Assembly (NCBI GenBank): GCA_030272585.1
Contig: BSYQ01000014.1
Coordinates: forward strand, 2,294,001-2,358,000
Direction: 5' to 3'
Source: Bryopsis sp. KO-2023
Taxonomy: Eukaryota; Chlorophyta; Ulvophyceae; Bryopsidales; Bryopsidaceae
DNA: 64,000 bases
Positions 42,140-54,635 of this stretch are shown in pieces. The notes beneath the pieces were generated by a model. The model was given only the letters and a program-made list of their open reading frames with translations. It had not been told where the DNA came from and did no database searches. A program made the translations under genes and the position numbers. Each line of letters starts with the position of its first letter. The stretch's first letter is position 1.

Positions 42140-43828
42140 ATGGCAAGATTCGCAAAGATTGCGTGGTTGGCGATTGTGTTCGCTCTGGCAGTCGTTTCGC
42201 ACGGGCAAGATGGTAAGTTGGCGATTGTGTTCGCTATTTCTAGCTGTAGGCAAGATCGGGGTCGAATTCTTTCTTGGGGGGAAAACGTTTCCTTCGAGAT
42301 CGCCTTATAAAAGGATCCTTGTGTTTGATCGCGTGTGAAAAATTGCGTGGCATTGAGAATCTTTAACAAGTCAAGACTCGGCCCGTGTTAACGATAACGA
42401 TAACATATATTCAAAGGCGGCGCGAAGTCGATTGAGTTCTGTTCGTTGCTGGGTTTACCGAGCCTGGCGGCGTTTGTATTGTCTCCTGATGCTGTCAATT
42501 TTCTTTTTTTTTTTTAGTGGAGCGTCTTGGGCATGGCTCAGATTGAACTAGTCATATATGCATCCTGCCAGCAATTTGCACCTGCTCATTTTTTTGTGTT
42601 GGATCTCTCTCTCTTTTCTTTTTTTTTTCTTGGGGATGGATTGGAAGAAAACGGACATTTACGTTCAAGAGTATGTTTGGGATAATTATGTGGGTTAAGA
42701 AGACCTTTAAAATTCAGTCTGAGAAAATGCAAAACGAAGAGTGCCCATGCTGCTGAATCCCAGAGGAGGGTTGGGCGATATATTTGCTTGGTTTTGGTAT
42801 AATTCAACACTTTCAAATTAACTGATGAGCATGCATGTGTAAATTAAACTGAATTGTGTTGTGGATGTGCAGATGCAGATGGTAATGGAGGTGGAGGTGG
42901 AGGGAATCCCCCTGTCGAAATCACTACTGTTGATGCTGAGGGAAATGTGGTATGGCTCTTTAAGGCTTTCTTTTCTTGAGTGCATTTATTCACTATATTG
43001 ATGGGGGAAGGGGTTTGTATTTTTAGAGAAATCAAGTTGCTTTCTTTTCTTTCACGAGCAAATTGTTGAGAATTCTTGATATCATGTCGGTTGGACTGCT
43101 TTTTTTTATAAAATAGATTCTGTCATTCTGTTTCAAATGCATCAAAATCTCCATCAAAATCTTTCCATTGTTTTTTTGTGTGCTTTTTACTCATCCTTCA
43201 TTTTTTTTGGTCCCAGGTTGAGACAAGAACTCTTTCATTCAGGGAATTCAGGGAAGAATTTGGAGCTGACCCCCCACCATTCGAACTTCCGCCAGCTGCA
43301 CCAACTCAAGATGTAAGATTTATGGAAAAAGAAATTGTTTACAGTTTTGCATGCACAAAAATGTTCAGCAGCATTTTGTTGAGAGAAGGAAAAAGAATGT
43401 GCTGATAGCACCCATCAATTTTCCACCCTCTGGCATTCCATAAGGAGTACATATAGATATAAATGTATTCTGGCTTTCCTTTCAACTCAATAAGTTGAAA
43501 AGAAAGCTGCTTTATTCGTACCCTGGTTCAACTCAATTAATTCCTTGTCCAGCACTGCAAGAAGATAAAAATTTTCTCTGATTTTTTTTTTTAATTGATT
43601 TTCTTTGTGGGGGCAATTTTTCAGGTCCTGATTCAGGCAGCCAAGGAGGCCAGTCAATCTCAGGTGCAAGTTCGCGTTCAAAATGGAATCAGGAACGGAG
43701 TTCGTGAGGCTTTCTCTCGATTTCTGTTTTTCCCTGGACCTCTGCAGGGCGAGCCTGGCACTGGAGTTCAAAACCTCCTCGGTGGTCTGACTTCTGCCGG
43801 AAGAAAGCTCAAAGTCTCTGAAAATTGA
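42140..43828 (+). CDS. Small secreted protein of unknown function
   Basis: Four exons (42140-42212, 42873-42949, 43217-43312, 43625-43828) give 149 residues with consistent phases. MARFAKIAWLAIVFALAVVS is a strong signal peptide, with cleavage probable around HGQD. A Gly-rich linker (DGNGGGGGNP) follows, then a polar region with FREFREEFGADPPPFELPPA, and a C-terminal Gln/Arg-rich amphipathic stretch (SQSQVQVRVQNGIRNGVREA). I do not recognise a domain. There is no transmembrane segment after the signal peptide and no Cys pairs, so a soluble extracellular or vacuolar protein is likely. The first intron is 660 bp; all introns are GT-AG. Confidence 0.75.
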
Positions 43829-45973
43829 AAATGGACCAGCATGGGCACAAAAAAAAGAGCTGTGTTGTGGGTTTTGGGGAGAAAGAGATCGTGAAGAGGT
43901 CCAGGTTTTCCTTTTTTCCTCCTAGTCTTTTTTTATTTTCCTTTTTTGTTTGTGATTAACTATGAAAAAGATTAGGAGTGGAGAAAAAGAGAGATGGGCG
44001 CAAAAAATACATACCAACACAAGCAAGGTTGCAATATTAAGTATCACCTGTCGGATTTTTAGGGTACGATTTCCTAAGGGCCTGGGGAGGTTTTTAAGAC
44101 TACTTATCGTGGTTCGAAGAAGTTTTTTCCTTTCGTGGATAAGTGTGGATGTCGTACTGGACTCGGGATGGACTTTGGCTGTTTGAGCTATAAAAGGATT
44201 GCTGGCGACATGTAAAAAATAAAGAGGCATTGAAATAAGTTGTACAGACGATTCCTCTCGCTCCTTTTGTTGTGACTATGATATGAAAGATAAAATTTGG
44301 TGAGTTGTTTTCCCTCCTTACCTTTGGCCAGACGATGGCTGCATTTTTGGGAAACCCCTTGGTCAGCCATCATGCCTATTGGAGAATTTTCGCAAAAAGG
44401 ATAATATTGCACTCAGATCAAGAAAAAACGTTTTTCTACAAGAGAATTTGTGGCCACAAAAGGAACACAACAAAATGAAATAGCCTAATTCACGTTGCAC
44501 AATGCATCTGTAATATGTTGTGTATTGACTGTGAGTTATTGGGTGGCGATAGGAGCAGAGTGGCAACATGTAATCATTGATTGATTGACTGTGAGGGGTT
44601 TCTTGGTTGGTTTAATATTTCAATGCCAAATAATGTAGGGTGGTATTTTTTCTTTGCTTCTTTTTTCCCAGCCGAATCGCTCCATTACTCTGATTCAGTT
44701 CGGAATGCATTCATTACCCAACCAACACAGAATCTCACTGAAAAGGTTCCCACTTGGCTTTGTACAGATGTATGCAATCCTGAACAGGAATCGCTCTTTT
44801 GGATCTTAGTCATTCGATCGCAGCAGCAACGTTCCAACGTGATCGATATCAAAAAAACCAACCAAAATATTACATGCACAGAACGTGTGGAGGGCGCTTT
44901 CCACAGGACAAAATGGTCATTGGAGTGGGTGTTTCCGTGCCGACTTCAAACAGTAGTCAGACAACTGTCACTCTACATTGCTGCTAGGGTGCCTGCATGA
45001 AAATGGGTCGAGGGGTTTCGCTAGGCTTTATGGTCCAACAGCAGAAGGAGGAGTCGGGGGAAACTTTACGAAAATCAAGGCGACGAGTCGACTCGTTGTT
45101 GTGTGGTGGATGTCTGCCCAGGAGGTCAACACAGGGAGGAGATCCCGGCCTTGAGAAGGATTTTTGTTTTTCCTGGCTTTCGTGAGTGAGAGGGGGAGCT
45201 GACGGAGGGTGGTGCGCTGGGGGTGTTGATCCACCGGACGCATATCCTGAGCGACGACGAATCAACGCCAAAAAGAACGTTTTGCGAGGTGGGTTCGACG
45301 CATGCACCCTATGTACAGGCACCGTTTTTTCTCGTTCTCAGTCGACCGAGAGGTTTTGGGGAAAAACTAGCCGGTTGTTTTGGGTTGGGGGGGTTGAATG
45401 GCTGTACAGGGCGAGAGTTCCATCGATGCGATGTGTTACAACCGTTATCGGTCTGATGGGTTCGCGTCGATATCGAACCCAGAGGATATTTCCTTTTGTG
45501 CGTCCAAAACTCCCCTTCACCGACGAAACCATGTGAAATTCGATCGGAGAAACAGAATTCAGCCGTTTTTCCAAAAAAATTGTCGCTCAAGGGACTCCCT
45601 CTACTCTCAGTGTTCCAATCCCAACACATTTAAATTTCAAATTTATGGTTGCATTTGTTGGACCGATTTCGCGCCAACAGCATTCAACCAGAATAATGTG
45701 CACAATCCACTTCTCCCCCATTTTTCCCCTGTATTGTCTCTGTGATATTCCATTCTGGGTGATCCAGGCCGGTCAGCTCAAGTCGTGTGAAAACATGTTC
45801 GTTTCTTGATTCAACAACCCTTATATCTCGGCCACGCCAACTGCCAGTTTCCCTAACAACCTCTATGTCATACTCAGATTTCGGCTGCAACAACTGAGAA
45901 TTTGGGTCGACAATACATCGCAAATTGTTTTGGTTTGATCTCAGGTTTTCCAAAGAGTAAGGCCCCTAACAAG
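43829..45973. other. Intergenic region with dispersed repeat and GC-rich promoter-like DNA
   Basis: It starts with the 3' UTR of the secreted-protein gene. Positions 44990-45560 are unusually GC-rich and hold overlapping open frames on both strands (for example 45186-45536 plus, 44984-45322 minus) without recognisable domains. This may be the promoter and 5' leader of the gene at 45974. Copy 2 of the dispersed repeat (45728-45938) ends just before an AG acceptor-like site at about 45943, so a 5'-UTR intron is possible. Confidence 0.45.
45728..45938 (+). repeat. Dispersed repeat, copy 2 (related to 20228-20428)
   Basis: Same family and orientation as copy 1. Shared exact words include gtctctgtgatattc, aggccggtcagct and atatctcggccacgcca. 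This copy carries a small internal duplication around 45880-45910 (atttcggctgc / atttgggtcg) that copy 1 lacks. It lies immediately upstream of a membrane-protein gene. Confidence 0.85.
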
Positions 45974-47629
45974 ATGTCCGCTCCCGATCCGAGTGATGGC
46001 AAGCAATGGGGGGTGCTGCTGGAGTACCTCAACCCAGACACTGAAGCCCAGTTTCTCAAAAATTTCAGCGCCTGCAGTTTCAAATACGATGTGGCCAACC
46101 ACGTGATCATGATTTCCCTGGGCTGCGCTTTTTCATTCATAATGACCATGATCAACGGAGCCACCCTGGGGGTGAACCTCTTCTTGGTTTGCATTTCTGT
46201 GACTGCCCTCCGGCTGTATTTCATTCTGAAAAGGAAGGATATTTATGTGAAGAATCGGACAGTGATTCTGATGTTTTCCCAAACCATGCATGCACTGTTG
46301 GCCACTCTTTCCAGCAGCTATATGCCGATGCCGGACTACACCAGACTGTCGTTTGTGGTGATGTATTTAATGAGGACCCCCATTATGATTCTCAACATGG
46401 TGGGGATTGGCCTCTCCGTTCCAATCAAGGTGACCCTTTTTATATGTCAAAAAGCACATGGATTGTTTAAAAAACGACTCGAATAATTTGTTTTTAATTT
46501 GTCTTTTCAGTGAGTACATATATTTTTTAATAATATTAATCAAAAGACTAACTATATAAGCAATCATCATTAATAGCTAAGAAAATTATTCAAATTCTAG
46601 GTCAAAACCAGTGTGCACCGTTCTATTTTTAGCTTTCTTTTTTTAGTGGGTTTTTTGCTTTTCGAACATCAGTTTCTCATCCTGGCAACCCCACAACCTT
46701 TCAATCATACTTTTTTTTTATCTTGGTCGGAACATTTCTGCTCCTAAATGCAGCTTTCTTTTTTACATTTGAATCGTTTATCATTGTAGTTCTTAACCTT
46801 TTGAAGTTTAGTAACCATTTCAAATTTATGAATTCTATCTGTTTCTTTCGGGACCATTTTGGCTTTTTTTTTAAGAATTTTAGTTCAATACAACGTGAAT
46901 TTACGTATCTCCCCTTCTGTTCAGTTTGGTTGTTTTTTTTTTCCTCTGCAGGCCCATGTGTTTTCCAGCTTATTTGCCTGTTTGGCTTCTTCGGTGTGGA
47001 TCCTGCCCTTTTGCAGCCGGTGCCAAAACGTCGACCACGCCTACCCAATCACAGTGTCCGAAACTTTCTTTCCTGACTTGAGTCAAACCATCACTGAGTG
47101 GCTGCATCGATCCACCGTAATCGGAGCTTTGGTCGATGCGACTAATGGGGGCACACCCAGGCCAGCCCCCACACCCATCACCACTTGCTGGGTCCCCATG
47201 CTGTTCCTGCACTTGACGTTTGGCTATTTCTTCCCTTGTGCGGTGATGTACTGTGCGGAAGCATATCAAAGAGCCCAGTTCGTTTGCAGGAGGCGTTTCC
47301 AAAGCGAGTCTGACATAGGGTCACCAGTTTCATCATCCGAATCCACCACAGCACCGACCAGCACAGAGTTAGATGCAGGGTCGACAAGTGCAGCGGGGGA
47401 TTTTGACGGTGGGTCGCTCAGAGGTTCAAATTGGATGTATGTTTGGCACGATTTCAGAAGCACCTTGGCCATGGGGTTGTGGATAGCATTCATGATGGTT
47501 CAAGTGGTTTGGATTTTTCTGAGGGGGATTGGGGAAGCTATGGAGTTGAGGAATGCTGCCACGGATGGGGGTGTGCCAGGGTTTTGTCCAAACATGATTT
47601 TCGCATCTGTAGATATCCTCTCAACATGA
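45974..47629 (+). CDS. Multi-pass membrane protein, paralogue of the 40319-41284 gene
   Basis: Two exons (45974-46429, 46952-47629; phase-0 intron) give 377 residues starting MSAPDPSDGKQWGVLLEY. Hydrophobic segments include VIMISLGCAFSFIMTMI, TLGVNLFLVCISVTALRLYF, VILMFSQTMHALLATL, FVVMYLMRTPIMILNMVGI, FSSLFACLASSVWILPF, MLFLHLTFGYFFPCAVM and LAMGLWIAFMMVQVVWIFL. A Ser/Thr/Gly-rich loop of about 50 residues sits before the last helix. Topology and the PCAVMYCAEAYQRAQF-like segment resemble the single-exon gene 5 kb upstream on the opposite strand. I do not recognise the family. An open frame runs upstream from an AG at 45943, so a slightly longer N-terminus (FPKSKAPNK...) cannot be excluded. 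Confidence 0.78.
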
Positions 47630-48002
47630 TTGGTCAGACTTGATCTGAAAATTCCATCCTTGCTGTGGACCATGCACCTGAGGAAAAAAAAAATTTCATA
47701 AAATTTGGCTGTTTGATTTGGTGTTTTGCTGTGGGTGAATCAAAAAAATTAAAAAAAGGAGGGGGGAGCACGGGAATTCATTCAATCAATCATAGAAGAA
47801 TCTGCAAGATTTTTTTTTGTTTATGTGTAAATGGGGATAGGGTGAGTTGTGCCCTCTAGGCCAGGTTTGGATTTCCATTTTTTTTGTGCTTTTTTTTTAA
47901 TTTCGTGTGTTTTCTTCTTTTGATTTTTCTCTTTCAGTTTTAGTTTTTTTTGGCCGGTGTCTCGACAATCACTGAAAGAAGCGAGAGGAGGGAAAATCGG
48001 CG

Positions 48003-48338
48003 ATGTTCAGGGAAATAAATAAAAAGATCGGAAAAGAACAAAAAAACACCGATCCTCATTTGGGTTTCTGTGAAAAAAATGAATCTGGGAAGGGGTGTTT
48101 TAGTGGTGAATCGTCTGGGATTTATTTTTCAGAGTCACTTCCACCTGAAAATTTGGAAGGGGTGTCAAAAGGGATATTAAGCCCCCTTCCCTGTCAGATA
48201 GATAATGAGATTCGTGTTAGGACACCCAAATATGAATGTGAATGTTTCGTTGAGATTGAAATTACACAAAGGGTTTTTGTAAATGATTGGACTAGAGGCA
48301 CGATCAACTCAGAGACGGGGATTTTGGAGATTTCTTGA
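48003..48338 (+). CDS. Small hypothetical ORF
   Basis: A 111-residue frame begins with ATG (MFREINKKIGKEQ) and ends ETGILEIS. Composition is polar and charged with five Cys in the first 85 residues. No signal peptide, helix or domain was recognised. It lies 370 bp after the membrane-protein gene in AT-rich DNA. It could be chance; the only support is length and composition. Confidence 0.2.
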   Translation: MFREINKKIGKEQKNTDPHLGFCEKNESGKGCFSGESSGIYFSESLPPENLEGVSKGILSPLPCQIDNEIRVRTPKYECECFVEIEITQRVFVNDWTRGTINSETGILEIS

Positions 48339-50322
48339 CTTTCCTAACCTGATTTGACAAAATGGGAAAAAAGAAACATATAGAGAGGAATGAAGAAGAA
48401 GATTGGGGTGTTTATTGGATTGAATTGTGGCAGAGAAACCTCCAAGAAGGAATCTGGACGGTTCCGTGCGAGTGAGTTTCAGTCAGAGTGGTGCAAACCA
48501 TTGACCACTGGAGGAATGGTCGGTGTGTGCTCCACCTCAGCTGAAGGAGATAGGATTGGTTGAGCAATAATTACTACTGTGAGATAAGGAAAAAAATAGT
48601 GGCATTGACAATTCTTGTGTTAAATGAACCATATGTAGTAATATTTTGAATGTTAAAATACATTTTCGACCCCAAAGTCCTTGAATCAACCCTTATCTGT
48701 GGAGTGGATGTGGTGCTGCTGTACAAAAAAGGAACTCAGATGAACAGGAATCCTCAGTACACAGGCCTCTGCTGATCAGCTGTGACTTTATCGTAATGGA
48801 AAGCCCACCAGCAAAGGCCTGTGGATTGAGTAAACTCCGAGCTTGTTTCATAGGCAACCCTTCCTTGTCGATGAGAAACCACCGAATTTGAATCAGTATA
48901 GTGCTTCTTAGGGTGGATCAAGAAAGGAGTTGGTGGAAGCTTGATTCGCTCAAAACACAAATCCACCATCATCCAAGCCCCACCCCAATTGTTTCGTTTA
49001 GTTTTGAGAAACATAACCTGTTTCTCTGACTGCTCCTTTTTTTCTTTTAGCAAGCCTCTCAGCAAACAAACACACCCCAGCAAAGGTACAAGAACAGAAT
49101 GACATTTCTTCAAATCTCTTTTCAGTGGATCTCGTTTCCATTTTTTCCTTTTACAAAAAAGAAAAAAAGAACAATTTCCCTTCCATCTACAAAACCTTCA
49201 CAGCGAGGGAGGGAAATTTCCATCTCAAATCTTTTTTCTTTTTTTTTCTCTCTCTGCTGACATCTCAACCCTCAAAATCTCAAACACACTTAGCTTCTAT
49301 CCAGAAACACACGATCACTGCGAAAAGTTCCCCTACTTTTTTTTATCCAGAAAATCTCACCAAAGATTTCTTGCTTTTTCAAAGAACCCCCTTCCAAAAA
49401 TCTTTTTGTCCCTGCATTTCTTCCCCCATTAAAAAATCTGCTTGGAGCGTCCAAAATCTACGGAAGTCTTGGTTCTTGTACAGACATATAACCAAATTTT
49501 GTTGTTTTTTTTATATATATCCTGTATTTGCCTTTTTTTTTCCCCCCAAAGAAGGAAAATAAAAACAATTCTATTATTTCCCAGGCTGTGAAAACAGCAA
49601 AACAAGAAATTGAGGTCGAGAGACAAATGACAGCAGCAAAAGATAAAGCACCACAAAAGAAAAAGACAAAAAAAAGACGCATTTAAACACAGCCACACTC
49701 GATTCGAGAAATTATGCATGATCCTTTCTTTCACATATCCCTTTCATTTTCCCTCCCACCTTCTCTGTGCATGTTCCCCTCCAGTCGAAACGAAAAACAC
49801 ACACAAAGAAAAAAAAACACAAACACAATAAAAACCTTAAATACAATGCAACACCCGATATCTTTTTCCCCTTTTCCGCCCAGATCTCCATTCCAAGAGC
49901 ATTTATACCTTTTTTTCCCCTTTCTTTTTCTCTCCCCGTCCCTGTGGCTCCACATGAATTCTCTTCCCTCTTCCTTTTTTCAACTGGGCCAAAAATTAAC
50001 GTTCTAAGTCCTGAATAAAACTTCTTTTCCCCCCCCCCTTTTGGTCACCACACTTTTTCTTTTTTCAAATTCCAACTCCCCACCTTTTTTTTTAAGCTTC
50101 TTCCTTTAATATTCCTGAAAACTAGAAAAATGCAATCAAGGGAACAAGAAACAGCTGGCTCAACTCTGGAGATAAAAAGCCACATTAATTTTTTTTCCCT
50201 CTTTTTTTAAAAAAAGGACAATTCTTTTTTTTTTGAACACAAATATTCTGAAATAGTTAGCCTTCTGCCCACTTCCAGTCCTGTTTTTCTGAGCTAATTC
50301 CCAAATTTTTTCTTTTTTTTTC

Positions 50323-50323
50323 C

Positions 50324-50347
<24 letters not shown>
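50323..50347. repeat. (TC)n microsatellite
   Basis: Twelve or so TC dinucleotides are flanked by poly-T, within the polypyrimidine stretch. A matching (GA)n tract occurs at about 51179-51199. Confidence 0.9.
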
Positions 50348-50355
<8 letters not shown>

Positions 50356-51281
50356 CCAATAAAAAAAAGTGTGAAGCAAAATAAGCCTTGCTAATTAATA
50401 ACAAATCAAAGAACAGCAAGGGCACACTCATATAAACTCACTTATATTTACACAAACATATATAAAAACATACACACATATTTTTCCCCAAATGAATACT
50501 TACGTGCATGCATGCAGCGAGAGAATCTTTTTTTTTTCCCTTCACCGTTCCTTTTCTTTTTTCCTCTTTTGTTCTTTTTTTTCCACAAAAAAAAGCAGCC
50601 TGTGTCCAAATTTCTCAACTGCTCAACAAGCCCTTCATTCCACTCCCTTAAATATCACGAAGAGAAAAACAATTGGAAAAAAAAAACAAAAACAACTCAA
50701 CCCAGAGAACAAAGCTCAAAAACCCTCAGAATATAGAAGTGCATAACGCAAAAAAAGAAAAAGAAAAGAAAAAAACAGCCCCTGCTTTTTTTGAATCCCC
50801 CTGCTTTTTTTTTCATTTTTTTTTCATATATAAAATGTACGGATCACCATGTAGCTTGATTTCAGAAAGCTAGTTATTTTTTTTCGGACCTTTTTTTTTC
50901 TTCCTGTTCCCTTCTTCCATTTCTTCCTTTGACGGAAACCAGATTTATGAAATTCCCAACCCCCCCCCTCCTTTTCCCCCTCGTTGAGCCTTGTTCTTTT
51001 CTTTTTCGGGAGGACCGCTTTTCTCCCCTCACACTTTTTTCCTCTCAGTGTGATTTCCCCACCCCCCCTTCTTTTTCGAAACAAAAACGCGTCTTCCCCC
51101 CCTTTAACGAGGAATACCACATTTCCTGCTTCGTGCTTCCTCTTTTTCATTTCCCTCCCGTTTTTTCACAAAAGCGGGGGGAGAGAGAGAGAGAGAGAAA
51201 AGATATAAATAACCCCTGTTTTTTTTTCATGGTTGAGAGTTTTTTACCGCCCTTCTTTTTTTTCCTTATGTATACAACTTT

Positions 51282-52271
51282 TCACTTCGCTCTTGAAAAC
51301 GGGTTTCGGATCCCCCGACCCCCCTCCCTCTTGGAGGTTTTGGATAGGGTGTTTTTCAGAAAATCGTTCGTTTCTCTGAGTTGGGCATTTTCTAGCTTCA
51401 CCCTAACCATCTCCTCCTCCAAGTCTTGCACGTTAGTTTGAAGAAAAACGATCTTTTTGCTCAGGTCCTCCGCAATCCCCAGAGGAATCTTTTCCCTCAA
51501 GGGCAGCACCCCTTGCTGCTGAGGCCTCTCTCCAGGTTCATTGTCCCCTTGGTCAGACCGAGAACTCCCCCCATCGCTGGTGTCCACACCATTCTTTCGG
51601 ATCCGCATGATTTCTTCCTCGTACGACATGAGTGCGATTTGGACCTGTTCCAATTGACTGCTCTTGCTTCTCAGCTGGAGTTTCAATTGTTCGACCTGGT
51701 TTTCAGCTTCCCTCCTGGCTATTTCCAGCTCAAAGTAGTGGGAATCTGCGCTGTCCGCCCCAGGGCTCTCCAGCACGGTCCCTGGAGAAAACGGGTTCTC
51801 GTTGTCTTCCGGATCTACGCTCTGGATGGACATGATCACCCCATCTGATTTGGAGCGGATGGGATGAATGGGGGCTTCCCCCACCATGAAATCAGTGGAG
51901 TCTATATCCCCACTCCCTTCTTCCTCAAACTGGCCAGACCTGGGCCCTGTCCCATTCTCCAGTTCCCCACTCTCCAGATATGGATTGCTCCCAGCCAACA
52001 CTTTCGTCCCCCCATTCTCCAAGAACGGGGACGGGTTCACGCCGTTGACCGAGCCATCGACCTTGCTGTGAGTGTCGCCGTGTACGGCATCTTCCTGCAC
52101 GGTGGACATCGCGTCGACGAAGCGTGGGGAGCCTGTCATGGAAGCCGCGGGGTCCAGTCGATGGAGGACGAACTTCGGGGAGCCAAGGTCCGACACGGTT
52201 CGGGTGTGCGCCCTGTGAGTTCGAACAGAAAGCCCAAGATTGCCAGTGGACATAACCTGGGTGTCTACCAT
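51282..52271 (-). CDS. Coiled-coil protein of unknown function
   Basis: This is a single exon of 329 residues starting MVDTQVMSTGNLGLSVRTH. The N-terminal half is acidic, Ser/Gly/Pro-rich and looks disordered (for example SGDIDSTDFMVGE). Residues about 178-215 (YFELEIARREAENQVEQLKL onward) and 270-315 (LSKKIVFLQTNVQDLEEEMV onward) show heptad patterns of two coiled coils separated by a Ser/Gln-rich linker. The tail is basic (SKREGGRGIRNPFSRAK). This could be a tether or scaffold protein, but no family is recognised. No intron is needed. A purine-rich 3' region follows in the transcript. Confidence 0.72.
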   Translation of the reverse strand: MVDTQVMSTGNLGLSVRTHRAHTRTVSDLGSPKFVLHRLDPAASMTGSPRFVDAMSTVQEDAVHGDTHSKVDGSVNGVNPSPFLENGGTKVLAGSNPYLESGELENGTGPRSGQFEEEGSGDIDSTDFMVGEAPIHPIRSKSDGVIMSIQSVDPEDNENPFSPGTVLESPGADSADSHYFELEIARREAENQVEQLKLQLRSKSSQLEQVQIALMSYEEEIMRIRKNGVDTSDGGSSRSDQGDNEPGERPQQQGVLPLREKIPLGIAEDLSKKIVFLQTNVQDLEEEMVRVKLENAQLRETNDFLKNTLSKTSKREGGRGIRNPFSRAK

Positions 52272-54635
52272 CCAACGACAGACAGCGGGATGTACTCAGG
52301 CACTTTCACCCCCCTTTTCTCCGGCTGGTGTCGCTGTCCGAAGCGAGGGCGACTTAAGAATGAAAACAACCCCAGAAAATCGGAAAACCTTTCGCCTCCG
52401 TTCGTGGGGAAAGCGCCCGCTCGCGTTGGTTTGTCAGGTTTTCGCGAACGCAGTGTAACTTTTCAAAACTTGTCTCGTTTTTTCTTCCAAGTATAGTGGC
52501 AATCCCGCTGCGTGTTTTTAATAATACAAAGCGTACGGGGCGTGCGACCAGACTGGTGCTCTCTGCATTCACAAGGAAAGAAATTTGCCCTCAGAAAACT
52601 TGTGGAAAGGTGACAAGGAAAGGATGGCCCAGCTGTTTCTTCACCGACGACAAGACGGGCCTTTTTCCACGCCAAACTACAAATCGTGCGTTTCTCCTTC
52701 ACACTATGATTTCGACAATTCCCGAGAAGCCAGGCTTGAAATGGAAAAAGAAGAAACAGCGGCAAACGCCCCCAAGTCGGCAAAAAGCGAAAACAGAATT
52801 ATTTTTCACACTAGTAGTTGCTTCTTCTCTACCGCCAGAAAAGAAAAAAAAAACTTTGCAAGAAAAGTGGCTCGAGTTTTCGAGGGGAATGAGGGGGCGA
52901 ACCGTTCAACCGCTCTCACCGTTCAGTTCGTTTTTGTTTCGTGTTCGGTTTCTGTTTTTCTTCCTTCTAAGGCAAGACAGATCGACAAAACGCTGTCCAA
53001 ACACGGCCGACGAACGATAGATACAATACAGCAGCCTGCGCAGAACTGGACAGTCAACTCTGCAAAAGCTCCTTTTTTTTTTTGGTTTGTTGCTGCGACT
53101 AGAATTCGTAGTTTGAATTTTTTGGAGTTGGGGAGCGCATTACAAAGAGAAAAGTGGAAGGCAAGAACGCGGACGCTCAACGATTTGTCCAAGGTGAGCG
53201 TACCGTCTTGGGATGATCGCATCAAAGTGAGGCGACGGGCGCTGTACGGACGGAGTGGCGATGTGGGGACTGGAGATCTGCCTGCGAGGGCGTTTTGTTT
53301 GGCCTAGCTTCGTATTCACTCATTGGAAATCTGTGGGACCCGCGCATTCGTTCGTCCAATCTGAGCAGCCCCTGAGTTTCTCGTTTCGAGTTCGGGCGTC
53401 TTCTGTGTGTGTAATCATTATCATTGTTGGTGTTGTTTCGCGTTCGATTTTCTTTCAGGAGAAATCAGGCGGATCATCCCTGGACACCTGATCGGAGAAA
53501 AGTCCAGGAACAGGGGAGTGCTTGGGGTGATGCTTGTTTTCCTCCCCTCCTGTTTGCTCTGATCACTTTCTTTGATTGTGTGACGGTCGTTTTTGAAGAT
53601 TCCTTTAAGATTCTTGATTGAATTCAAAGAGAGTTTGGACTTGCTTGACCAAGCACTCTGGGTGGGAACTACCATGTCCGTAGGATAAAACAAAGGAAAA
53701 TCCTACACAGTGATCAAATTGCCCCCAATTCAAAGAAAAACAGATCCAACCCCGTCATGCACAGAAATGAACCATCAGTTCCTCAAGGCATTCCAAATTC
53801 AAACTCGAAAAAGCAGTTTTCATTATGAATTGCTCCAAAAGGAATTTTCCTTCTCAGTTACACATAGTCGGTTTCAGAACAGCTGTCATCGCCGAGTGTG
53901 TTCCCCACAATTTTTGAATCAGGAAAATAAATAAAAGTAACAAAAGACCCTACCCAACCAGTGAACTGAAACACTCAGCTTCGGCCTCTATCTTTCAATG
54001 CCCTCCCTCCAAAAATACCTCATCCCAGAAATTTACTTGAAATTCTTAACGTAATGTTGTGTCTGTGTTCTTTCTTTTTGTATCCAGCAAAATCCTTTTC
54101 GTCAATATCAAAAAACTCAACAGCAAAAGTGATCCTATCAGGATTGCTGGAAAAAGATGCAATACAGAAACCCTCAAACTCTCAACTACCCCAGGGGAAA
54201 AGAAAAAAAAAAATTATGCTTCCAAGTGAAAAGAGAAGGATTTCGAGAACTTCACCAAAACTATTCCCTCCCTTCCTTTTTTCCTGTCTGAAAAATCCAA
54301 TTCAATGTTGCTCTACCATGAAAAAAAAATAGAAAATAGAAAAAAAAAATCAATTAAAAATATCATGCCCTCTCTCTTGCGAAACCCCCCAAAACAAACC
54401 TACAACCAAAAATCAGGGGGGTAATATGATAAAACAGGCCCCAAGAATGAACTCAAATTTCTTTTCTTTCAACTTGCATCATTTTTGAAATCTTTTCTTT
54501 TTTTCAGCCAGCCCCACACATTTGTCTTTTTTTTTTTTTTGAAAAAATTTTCAAATTTGTAATTTCTCTCTCTTTTTTCGAATGAAATTTGGGCCAGCGT
54601 TCCTCACTGGCATTGGAGCATTTTTAAATCAGGAA
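52272..54635. other. Intergenic region, no supported gene
   Basis: The first part is the promoter side of the minus-strand coiled-coil gene. Plus-strand frames at 52496-53307 are open but Lys/Phe-rich with A-runs, overlap each other in different frames and carry no domain. From 53700 to 54600 the DNA is AT-rich with poly-T and is probably the 3' UTR of the minus-strand patatin gene. Nothing else is seen. Confidence 0.45.

Larger units (their letters stand above)
47630..51281. other. Long polypyrimidine-rich non-coding stretch
   Basis: From about 49130 to 51280 the plus strand is extremely pyrimidine-rich, with long T-runs, C-runs and a (TC)n tract. Open frames here are short, composed of Phe, Ser, Pro and Lys, and not credible as proteins. 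It lies 3' of the minus-strand coiled-coil gene, so it may be its long 3' UTR (purine-rich in the RNA). A minus-strand frame at 48754-49113 reads better than the rest but is unrecognised. Confidence 0.5.

Noticed and set aside
48754-49113. Minus-strand frame of 119 residues
   Set aside because: It reads plausibly in part but lacks a recognisable domain, a clear start context or neighbouring exons. Not enough to call a gene.
52496-53307. Overlapping plus-strand frames of 174 and 240 residues
   Set aside because: Two different frames over the same DNA, rich in Lys, Phe and homopolymer-encoded runs, with no domain, no signal and no splice support.
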